The position numbers were made by a program, and so were the translations under genes. This document shows, piece after piece, positions 1-3,931 of a stretch of DNA of 8,033 nucleotides. The DNA is from an uncultured Bacillota bacterium (GTDB lineage: Bacteria; Bacillota; Clostridia; Peptostreptococcales; Anaerovoracaceae). The stretch covers positions 1 through 8,033 of the forward strand of contig CAMPBN010000045.1 of assembly GCA_946638265.1 (NCBI GenBank). Direction: 5' to 3'. Positions within the stretch are counted from its first letter, which is position 1, and each line of letters opens with the position of its first letter. The notes beneath the pieces are model-generated. The model ran no database searches. It had not been told where the DNA came from and worked only from the letters and a program-made list of their open reading frames with translations.

Positions 1-73
1 TATAGTTGAGCTTCTGTAGCCTCGCGCGGGCGCAGAAGAGAAAGTATCATATAGTAAGAATGAGGTTTTGCAA
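1..73 (+). other. leader upstream of amidohydrolase gene, with a hairpin
   Basis: No coding sequence is supported here. Positions 11-16 (CTTCTG) can pair with 33-38 (CAGAAG), with an inner GCC/GGC at 19-21 and 29-31. This gives a hairpin with no T-run after it, so it is not a convincing terminator. TATCAT at 45-50 could be a -10 box but has no clear -35. The only firm element is the ribosome site GAGG at 62-65, eight bases before the ATG at 74. Confidence 0.3.
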
Positions 74-1252
74 ATGGCGGATTTTGTCGCTCTTGCGAAA
101 AAGTACGAAAATGAACTTATCGAAAACAGGCGCTGGCTCCATCAACACCCAGAAGTGGGCATGGACCTGCCGGAGACAATGGAATTTATCCGCGGTAAGC
201 TCATCGAAATGGGATATGAACCCAAATCCTGCCTGGGCCAGGACCTGTATGTGGAAATCGGCAGCGGACGGAAAAAAGCCTCTGACGGCGAGCCGCGATG
301 CATTCTCTACAGAGCCGATGTGGACGCGCTTCCTATAAAAGAAGAATCCGGATTGCCATATGCGGCCAAAGGCGAAAACGGCCATCTTTGCGGCCATGAC
401 ATCCATGGAGCAGTGGCACTGACTGTGGCAAAGATGCTGATGGAACATCGGGACGAAATAGACGGTATAGTTAAGATTGTCTTCCAGCCGGGCGAAGAGC
501 AGTCCAACGGTGCAGAACGCATGGTGGAGCAGGGGATAATGAAAAATCCGAAGGTGCATGCCTCCATGGCCATGCATGTGCGCCCGAATGCGGAAAACGG
601 GCAGATCCGCTATGCGCTGGGTCCTGCTGCGGCTGCCATCGACTTTTTCGATGTATATTTTCACGGCGTGACTGCACACAGCAGTATGCCTGAAAAAGCC
701 AAAGATCCGCTTCTGGCGGCTGCGAACACCTATCAGGCATTTGACGGTCTGGTGCGCAGGGAAATCTCGGCTTTCAACTCCGCTGTTTTGGCAGTGGGCA
801 TCCTGAAAGCGGGCACCGCGCCAAATTCCATTCCTTTGGATGCGGAAATGCACGGAACATTGCGGTCGTACAGCAATGACGATCAAAAGCACCTTCGCGA
901 CCGCATGAGAGAAATAGTAAAAGCTCAAGCGCAGATGGCGCAGGTGGAAGGACGCATTGATTTTGTCTGGACGCCGGTCATCATGAACGACGCTGAGCTT
1001 TGCAGGCAGCTTTCAGGCAGCTTCGCCAAGGTCATTGGTGGGGAGAATATAGTAATAGAGGAAAAACCTGTGGCCAGCTCTGACGACTTTGCCTTTTTCG
1101 GCATGGACGTGCCGGCGATGCTTTTCTGGTACGGAGTGGGCAGCCCGGAAGGACATGCCATCCACCATCCGCAGGTAGTTATGAAAGAAGACAAACTGTA
1201 TTTGGCGGCGGCGGCCATAGCCACAGCCATAACGGATTGGATGAATATGTAG
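74..1252 (+). CDS. M20D-family metallo-amidohydrolase (hippurate hydrolase / N-acyl-amino-acid deacylase type)
   Basis: Predicted cytoplasmic zinc-type hydrolase of 392 residues that would remove an acyl group from an N-acyl amino acid. Family features seen: RRWLHQHPE near residues 19-27; the metal site HLCGHDIHG with Cys106 and His108; FQPGEE with Glu141/Glu142; MHVRP with His168; APNSIP in the dimerisation-lid part; SSDDFAFF; and a C-terminal HHP histidine pair. Length is typical for M20D. I chose ATG at 74 because GAGG at 62-65 sits eight bases upstream; the in-frame TTG at 68 would be only two bases from it. xpt follows after 55 bases, probably in one transcript. The substrate cannot be assigned: hippurate, N-acetyl-diaminopimelate and indole-3-acetyl amino acid hydrolases share these motifs. 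Confidence 0.9.
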   Translation: MADFVALAKKYENELIENRRWLHQHPEVGMDLPETMEFIRGKLIEMGYEPKSCLGQDLYVEIGSGRKKASDGEPRCILYRADVDALPIKEESGLPYAAKGENGHLCGHDIHGAVALTVAKMLMEHRDEIDGIVKIVFQPGEEQSNGAERMVEQGIMKNPKVHASMAMHVRPNAENGQIRYALGPAAAAIDFFDVYFHGVTAHSSMPEKAKDPLLAAANTYQAFDGLVRREISAFNSAVLAVGILKAGTAPNSIPLDAEMHGTLRSYSNDDQKHLRDRMREIVKAQAQMAQVEGRIDFVWTPVIMNDAELCRQLSGSFAKVIGGENIVIEEKPVASSDDFAFFGMDVPAMLFWYGVGSPEGHAIHHPQVVMKEDKLYLAAAAIATAITDWMNM

Positions 1253-1254
1253 AA

Positions 1255-1268
1255 CGCCGGGTGCGGCG
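1255..1268 (+). other. short GC hairpin between amidohydrolase and xpt
   Basis: CGCCG (1255-1259) and CGGCG (1264-1268) flank a GGTG loop just after the amidohydrolase stop. Only GGTTTG follows, so termination would be weak; it may slow decay or attenuate. No purine-riboswitch fold is visible in the 55-bp gap, although xpt genes often carry one. Confidence 0.3.
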
Positions 1269-1307
1269 GGTTTGTAAATAACGGATAAAGTTAAAAAGGA
1301 AGAAAAA

Positions 1308-1880
1308 ATGAAACTTCTTGAAGAAAAAATATTAAAAGACGGCAAAGCCATCGGATCGGAAATAGTGAAGGTGGACAACTTTCTGAACCACCAGCTGGAC
1401 GTGAAGATTATGGACGAGATGGGCAAGGAAATCGCAAGGCTCTTTGCAGGACGCGGCGTGAACAAAATCCTGACTGTGGAGGCCAGCGGTATTGCTATTG
1501 CATGTGCGGCTGCCATGCACATGGACTGCGTGCCTGTGGTATTTGCCAAAAAGGCAGCGCCTAGCACAATGAATGAAGAATTCCTGGCAGCCGAGGCCAG
1601 ATCCTTCACCAAAGGCACAGTATCGCTGCTGAGGGTGGCGAAAAAATACATCGCGCCGAAAGATGTAATCCTGATTGTGGATGATTTTCTGGCTACAGGT
1701 GAAGCCTCGCTGGCTTTGGTGGATATAGCGCATCAGGGTGGCGCCAAAGTAGCCGGATTCACGGCTGCCATTGAAAAGCAGTGGCAGGGCGGCGCTGAGA
1801 AGCTGAGAGCACAGGGCGTGGATGTCCAGTCCCTGGCCGTTATTAGGGAAATCCGCGACGGGCAGATTGAATTTGCGTAA
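1308..1880 (+). CDS. xpt: xanthine phosphoribosyltransferase
   Basis: Cytoplasmic purine-salvage enzyme that joins xanthine to PRPP to give XMP. The 190-residue length matches the family. The PRPP-binding loop VILIVDDFLATGEA lies at residues 120-133, with two acidic residues before the ATGE turn. The N-terminal half has the family's KVDNFLNHQLDV stretch (21-32) and TVEASGIA (56-63). The start ATG has AAGGAAG about six bases upstream. It sits 55 bp behind the amidohydrolase gene and is probably co-transcribed. The stop is only six bases before a hairpin that suits termination of the opposite strand better (T-run on the - strand only), so xpt transcripts may read into the small peptide gene in antisense. 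Confidence 0.95.
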   Translation: MKLLEEKILKDGKAIGSEIVKVDNFLNHQLDVKIMDEMGKEIARLFAGRGVNKILTVEASGIAIACAAAMHMDCVPVVFAKKAAPSTMNEEFLAAEARSFTKGTVSLLRVAKKYIAPKDVILIVDDFLATGEASLALVDIAHQGGAKVAGFTAAIEKQWQGGAEKLRAQGVDVQSLAVIREIRDGQIEFA

Positions 1881-1881
1881 A

Positions 1882-1910
1882 AAGAACCTCGGGGGTTGTG
1901 GCCCCGAGGC
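1882..1910 (-). terminator. terminator of peptide-1 mRNA; loop complementary to sRNA-1
   Basis: CCTCGGGG (1887-1894) and CCCCGAGG (1902-1909) form an 8-bp stem. Read on the - strand the loop is CCACAAC and the stem is followed by TTCTTTTT, a proper U-tail. On the + strand CTTAGGCTG follows, a poor tail. The hairpin therefore ends the 26-residue peptide transcript, and its loop is the exact complement of the GTTGTGG loop of sRNA-1. Confidence 0.75.
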
Positions 1911-1930
1911 TTAGGCTGTCTGCCGTTTTA

Positions 1931-2011
1931 TCATCCACCCAGCCGTTTGCAAAGGTAGTACGCTACTACGCTCGCCATGATAGATGATATGAAGGCTAAT
2001 ATAATGTTCAC
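1931..2011 (-). CDS. 26-residue single-span membrane peptide, putative type I toxin (copy 1)
   Basis: A tiny peptide starting VNIILAFISS, then MASVVAYYLCKRLGG at the C terminus. It has one hydrophobic segment (about residues 3-20) and a basic Lys-Arg end. The GTG start (2011-2009) is chosen because GGGGGT at 2023-2018 is seven bases upstream and because the second copy at 3792-3872 aligns residue for residue from its TTG start. Size, span and basic tail resemble type I toxins such as Fst or TxpA, but I do not claim homology. The gene is transcribed from its own promoter (2061-2089), with its ribosome site in a leader hairpin, and a divergent small RNA is complementary to its start region. Toxicity is inference from this layout. 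Confidence 0.75.
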   Translation of the reverse strand: MNIILAFISSIMASVVAYYLCKRLGG

Positions 2012-2020
2012 TGCTACACC

Positions 2021-2044
2021 CCCTTTCTGCTGCGGCAGTATGGG
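2021..2044 (-). promoter_or_regulatory. leader hairpin covering the ribosome site of peptide 1
   Basis: On the - strand CCC (2044-2042) can pair with GGG (2023-2021) of the ribosome site. An inner stem CTGC (2038-2035) pairs with GCAG (2030-2027) around the loop CGCA. This would hide the GGGGGT site from ribosomes. The second copy makes the equivalent fold with a different ribosome site. Confidence 0.5.
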
Positions 2045-2060
2045 TAACGGCAGCAACAAA

Positions 2061-2089
2061 ATAATAACATTGCTTACAAAAATTGTAAA
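2061..2089 (-). promoter_or_regulatory. promoter of peptide 1
   Basis: On the - strand: TTTACA (2089-2084), a 17-base spacer, TATTAT (2066-2061). Start of transcription is expected near 2054, giving a leader of about 42 bases. The same two boxes with the same spacing stand before copy 2. Confidence 0.65.
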
Positions 2090-2094
2090 TAGTG

Positions 2095-2122
2095 TTGACA
2101 AAAATTTTTTTATTGATATAAT
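2095..2122 (+). promoter_or_regulatory. consensus promoter of sRNA-1
   Basis: TTGACA (2095-2100), 16-base spacer, TATAAT (2117-2122): both boxes match the sigma-A consensus exactly. It points away from the peptide promoter, the two -35 boxes lying five bases apart. Transcription should begin near 2129. No open reading frame with a ribosome site lies between it and the terminator ending at 2192, so the product is an untranslated RNA. Confidence 0.8.
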
Positions 2123-2128
2123 GAAGTT

Positions 2129-2194
2129 GCAATGAAGGTTAATGTATTCACTGTTACAAAAAGTCTCGGGGGTTGTGGCCCCGAGGCTTTTTAT
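2129..2194 (+). ncRNA. small antisense RNA, putative antitoxin to peptide 1 (sRNA-1)
   Basis: Predicted ~66-nt RNA from the perfect promoter at 2095-2122 to the terminator at 2162-2192. Its segment 2147-2158 (TTCACTGTTACA) is complementary to the peptide-1 mRNA over TGTAGCAGTGAA, which contains the GTG start (one G-U pair); five further pairs follow after a 2-nt bulge. Its terminator stem-loop is complementary to the peptide mRNA's terminator stem-loop. Pairing at both ends would block initiation and mark the mRNA for decay, as known for RNA II/RNA I of pAD1 par. Exact ends are estimates. Confidence 0.7.
2162..2192 (+). terminator. terminator of sRNA-1
   Basis: AGTCTCGGGG (2162-2171) pairs with CCCCGAGGCT (2179-2188), one G-U pair, around the loop GTTGTGG, followed by TTTTTATTT. 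It is a direct copy of the hairpin at 1887-1909, so the divergent transcripts carry complementary hairpins. Confidence 0.8.
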
Positions 2195-2233
2195 TTGCAA
2201 CGAACTGGAATATACTAGAAACACAGCAAATGC

Positions 2234-2470
2234 TTGACAGCCTCTGCGCAAAATCTATGACTTAACGGCACTTTTTAGGTCATCTAAGTCATATTTTGGA
2301 GCTTTTTTCTTGGACTAAGCCCTTCAGACCAGTATTAAATATGACTTAAACTCCTTATTTTTAGCGTATAAGTCATATCCAAAACCGCCTTAATCACAAA
2401 TCCCCTGTTTTTTATCCGAAATCTATGACTTGGAGACAGCTTAACACTTGTTTAAGTCATAGATTTTTTG
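2234..2470 (+). repeat. three successive inverted repeats of a TATGACTT core, possible ncRNA or operator cluster
   Basis: Pairs: 2256-2264 with 2285-2293 (9 bp, 20-nt loop); 2339-2348 with 2369-2378 (10 bp, 20-nt loop); 2419-2431 with 2454-2466 (13 bp, 22-nt loop). All six arms contain TATGACTT or AAGTCATA. The third is followed by a T-run and could terminate transcription. TTGACA at 2234-2239 stands 16 bases before TATGAC at 2256-2261, a possible promoter whose -10 overlaps the first arm. No gene is visible in this stretch. It may be a ~200-nt structured RNA, a set of repressor sites, or both. Confidence 0.55.
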
Positions 2471-2517
2471 CATTTAAAACATCCGGGGCTTTTTTTATTT
2501 AAAATATTGTGGGGTTT

Positions 2518-2526
2518 TGGTAGAAT
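2518..2526 (+). promoter_or_regulatory. possible extended -10 promoter of the sortase gene
   Basis: TGG followed by TAGAAT (2521-2526) reads as an extended -10. The matching -35 (TTTAAA, 2498-2503) is weak. Transcription would begin near 2533, just before the triple repeat. Confidence 0.35.
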
Positions 2527-2535
2527 ATATTCAGC

Positions 2536-2631
2536 GGAAGGATATATCCTATGAAAGGATTGGAATCGGAAGGATATATCCTATGGAAAGGCTGAAATCG
2601 AAAGGATACATACTATGAAAAAGTTGAAAGC
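2536..2631 (+). repeat. three 32-bp tandem repeats, each with a ribosome site and ATG, leading into the sortase
   Basis: Units start at 2536, 2568 and 2600. Each has AAGGA eight bases before an ATG (2551, 2583, 2615). Units 1 and 2 contain the 12-bp palindrome AGGATATATCCT around the ribosome site; unit 3 has drifted. Since 32 is not a multiple of three, each ATG is in a new frame. The first gives 14 codons ending at 2595; the second gives 11 codons whose TGA (2616-2618) overlaps the sortase ATG (2615-2617) as ATGA. The third ATG starts the sortase. The arrangement suggests either spare ribosome entry sites or translational coupling. Confidence 0.8.
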
Positions 2632-3409
2632 AAGAAAATCGATTTCCAATATATTGATTATTGCAGGCATAATAGTTTGCCTGATTCCGGTGGGGGCGCG
2701 GCTCTACATGAACTACCAGCAAAAGCTGATGTACCAGGAATATCTGGAAAACCAGGGCGCCGAAGAACTTACGCAGATGGATGAGGCTTTTGCGGAAGCC
2801 GACGGCGAAGAGATTGCCACTGAAGGCAACCGGCCGGAAGCCATGGGCACCATTCAGATACCGGCTATCAAATGTTCGCTTATGATCATAGAAGGTTCGG
2901 GGTCTTATGCGCTGAAATGGGGTGCAGGCCATGTAACCGGGACTGTCATGCCGGGCACTAATGGTAATTGTGCCATAGCAGGGCACAGAAATTCCACATT
3001 CGGTTCGTATTTCAGCCGCTTGGGAGAAGTGAAGATCGGCGATAAGATTTCTATTGGCTATGACGGCAATACTTATAACTACAAGGTTTACGACATATAT
3101 GTTGTGGATCCGGATGACGTTTCCGTGCTGAAACAGGGGGATGCGGACAGGCCGATAGTGACACTGATCACTTGCCACCCGCGTGGGAAAAACACGCATC
3201 GTCTCATCGTGCGCGGTTGTATAGGCGAGCCGCCTGCAAAAGCGGAAGAACAGCCGGCGACAGATGCAGCAGTTGAGCAGGCAGGCGACAATACCGCGAG
3301 TGAAGAAACGCCAACGGGAGAAGATATCATTAAAGCTGCAGGTGGAGAACCGGTGACGGGCGAAGGCAACACTGCCGATACCGGTGTATCAGAGTCCGCC
3401 GGAGAATAG
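2615..3409 (+). CDS. class D-like sortase with acidic C-terminal tail
   Basis: Membrane-anchored cysteine transpeptidase that would cleave an LPXTG motif and attach the protein to cell-wall peptidoglycan. It has 264 residues: basic start (KKLKARK), one membrane span at about 11-29, an exposed linker, then the sortase fold at about 75-202. Catalytic residues visible: His124 in IAGHR, Cys187 in TLITCHP, Arg196 in HRLIVR. The TLITCHP motif and single N-terminal span fit class D best; class E is the alternative. Residues 205-264 form an extra Ala/Glu/Pro/Thr-rich acidic tail not needed by the fold and similar in composition to the surface proteins downstream. The start is the ATG of the third 32-bp repeat, with AAAGGA eight bases upstream. 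The LPQTG protein ending at 5699 is a likely substrate. Confidence 0.92.
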   Translation: MKKLKARKSISNILIIAGIIVCLIPVGARLYMNYQQKLMYQEYLENQGAEELTQMDEAFAEADGEEIATEGNRPEAMGTIQIPAIKCSLMIIEGSGSYALKWGAGHVTGTVMPGTNGNCAIAGHRNSTFGSYFSRLGEVKIGDKISIGYDGNTYNYKVYDIYVVDPDDVSVLKQGDADRPIVTLITCHPRGKNTHRLIVRGCIGEPPAKAEEQPATDAAVEQAGDNTASEETPTGEDIIKAAGGEPVTGEGNTADTGVSESAGE

Positions 3410-3432
3410 TAAGAAGAGGTGCACTTGCGTGC

Positions 3433-3461
3433 GGGGCAACGAGGTTGTTGCCCTCTTTTTT
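3433..3461 (+). terminator. terminator of the sortase gene
   Basis: GGGCAAC (3434-3440) and GTTGCCC (3447-3453) form a 7-bp stem with a six-base loop, followed by TCTTTTTT. It is 24 bases after the sortase stop and separates it from the tRNA. Confidence 0.85.
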
Positions 3462-3470
3462 AATTTATGG

Positions 3471-3499
3471 TTGCTTTTTCGCACCGAAAAGTGTATCAT
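3471..3499 (+). promoter_or_regulatory. promoter of tRNA-Thr
   Basis: TTGCTT (3471-3476), 17-base spacer, TATCAT (3494-3499). Transcription would start near 3506, eight bases before the mature tRNA end. Confidence 0.55.
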
Positions 3500-3513
3500 C
3501 TTTATTGCATGGT

Positions 3514-3589
3514 GCTTCCATGGCTCAGTTGGTAGAGCAGCGCATTCGTAACGCGCAGGTCGCCGGTTCGAGTCCGGCTGGGAGCTCCA
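3514..3589 (+). tRNA. tRNA-Thr(CGT)
   Basis: 76 bases with encoded CCA. Acceptor GCTTCCA/TGGGAGC (one G-U); D stem GCTC/GAGC with loop AGTTGGTA; anticodon stem 3540-3544 with 3552-3556; loop TTCGTAA with anticodon CGT at 3547-3549, which reads ACG (Thr); variable AGGTC; T stem GCCGG/CCGGC with loop TTCGAGT. The last anticodon-stem pair is A-C (positions 31 and 39), not Watson-Crick. It is a single gene with its own promoter and ends in a hairpin shared with the convergent sRNA-2. Confidence 0.95.
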
Positions 3590-3604
3590 TTTTTTATTTT
3601 AAAT

Positions 3605-3674
3605 TAAAAAATCCCCGGAGCCGCAACCTCCGGGTGATTTTTGTGTAGCTTTGAATGTACTTTCTTTTCTTAGC
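3605..3674 (-). ncRNA. small antisense RNA, putative antitoxin to peptide 2 (sRNA-2)
   Basis: Predicted ~70-nt RNA from the promoter at 3708-3681 to the hairpin at 3634-3614 and its T-run. Read on the + strand, 3647-3656 (AGCTTTGAAT) and 3658-3668 (TACTTTCTTTT) repeat the peptide-2 start region (3787-3797 and 3802-3812), with one T gap and a short bulge. The RNA is thus complementary to the mRNA across its TTG start. The terminator loop GTTGCGG is the exact complement of the loop CCGCAAC in the peptide-2 terminator. Same architecture as sRNA-1, opposite orientation. Its 3' half is also antisense to the tRNA-Thr trailer. Confidence 0.68.
3608..3642. terminator. bidirectional terminator of tRNA-Thr and sRNA-2
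   Basis: CCCGGAG (3614-3620) and CTCCGGG (3628-3634) form a 7-bp stem around CCGCAAC (+ strand reading). TGATTTTT follows on the + strand and GATTTTTTAATTT on the - strand, so both convergent transcripts can end here. Confidence 0.8.
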
Positions 3675-3680
3675 AATTAC

Positions 3681-3708
3681 AGTATAGCATATGAAAAAAT
3701 TTTGTCAA
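3681..3708 (-). promoter_or_regulatory. promoter of sRNA-2
   Basis: On the - strand: TTGACA (3708-3703), 16-base spacer, TATACT (3686-3681). Spacing equals that of sRNA-1's promoter. Transcription should begin near 3674. Confidence 0.75.
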
Positions 3709-3737
3709 CACTATTTACAATTTTTGTAAATAGTGTT
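3707..3737. repeat. perfect 14-bp palindrome between the divergent promoters of copy 2
   Basis: AACACTATTTACAA (3707-3720) and its reverse complement (3724-3737) flank TTT. It overlaps the edge of the sRNA -35 and spans the -35 and spacer of the peptide promoter. In copy 1 (2066-2096) the same element is imperfect in one arm. It may be an operator. Confidence 0.6.
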
Positions 3738-3742
3738 ATTAT
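3714..3742 (+). promoter_or_regulatory. promoter of peptide 2
   Basis: TTTACA (3714-3719), 17-base spacer, TATTAT (3737-3742). Boxes and spacing are identical to those of peptide 1. The expected transcript start is near 3749, leaving a 43-base leader. Confidence 0.65.
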
Positions 3743-3757
3743 TTTGTTGCTGTCGTT

Positions 3758-3783
3758 CTCCGATTCTGCACAGCAGAGAGGAG
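3758..3783 (+). promoter_or_regulatory. leader hairpin covering the ribosome site of peptide 2
   Basis: CTCC (3758-3761) pairs with GGAG (3780-3783) of the AGGAGG site. An inner stem TTCTGC (3764-3769) pairs with GCAGAG (3773-3778) around ACA. The fold hides the ribosome site, as in copy 1, but with different bases on both sides. Confidence 0.55.
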
Positions 3784-3791
3784 GTGAGCTT

Positions 3792-3872
3792 TTGAATATG
3801 ATACTTTCTTTTTTGACATCTGTCCTGGCGAGTGTAGTTGCATACTACCTCTGCAAGTGGTTGGGACGATGA
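3792..3872 (+). CDS. 26-residue single-span membrane peptide, putative type I toxin (copy 2)
   Basis: Peptide LNMILSFLTSVL followed by ASVVAYYLCKWLGR. It aligns without gaps to copy 1 and shares ASVVAYYLCK. Start chosen as TTG at 3792: AGGAGG (3779-3784) is seven bases upstream, the same spacing as the GTG of copy 1. The in-frame ATG at 3798 is 13 bases away and has no counterpart in copy 1. One hydrophobic span, aromatic pair, Cys, then Lys-Trp and a C-terminal Arg. The reading frame is open upstream to 3651 but that part lies before the promoter. The divergent sRNA-2 is complementary to its start region. Toxicity is inferred from context. Confidence 0.75.
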   Translation: MNMILSFLTSVLASVVAYYLCKWLGR

Positions 3873-3896
3873 TGTAAACGACAGACAACCCAAAGT

Positions 3897-3931
3897 ACCC
3901 TGGGACCGCAACTCCCGGGGTTCTAAATTTT
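3897..3931 (+). terminator. terminator of peptide-2 mRNA; loop complementary to sRNA-2
   Basis: ACCCTGGGA (3897-3905) pairs with TCCCGGGGT (3913-3921), one G-U pair, around the loop CCGCAAC, followed by TCTAAATTTTT. The loop is identical to that on the + strand of the tRNA-Thr terminator and complementary to sRNA-2. Confidence 0.7.

Noticed and set aside
47..928. 293-residue open frame on the - strand
   Set aside because: Lies opposite the amidohydrolase, whose catalytic motifs are all intact; the mirrored product has no recognisable features.
1253..1307. Purine riboswitch before xpt
   Set aside because: The gap is 55 bases, too short for the aptamer plus expression platform, and no conserved core is seen.
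2549..3199. 216-residue open frame on the - strand
   Set aside because: Opposite the sortase, whose His/Cys/Arg triad is intact; begins inside the catalytic region's mirror.
3514..3589. tRNA-Thr as attachment site of an integrated element
   Set aside because: No second copy of the tRNA 3' end and no integrase gene in the window.
3445..3648. 67-residue open frame over the tRNA
   Set aside because: It spans the sortase terminator, the tRNA-Thr gene and the tRNA terminator, so it cannot be a real coding sequence.
3651..3791. Upstream extension of peptide 2 to a 73-residue protein
   Set aside because: The extension begins before the mapped promoter boxes and is not conserved in copy 1; a strong ribosome site lies just before 3792.
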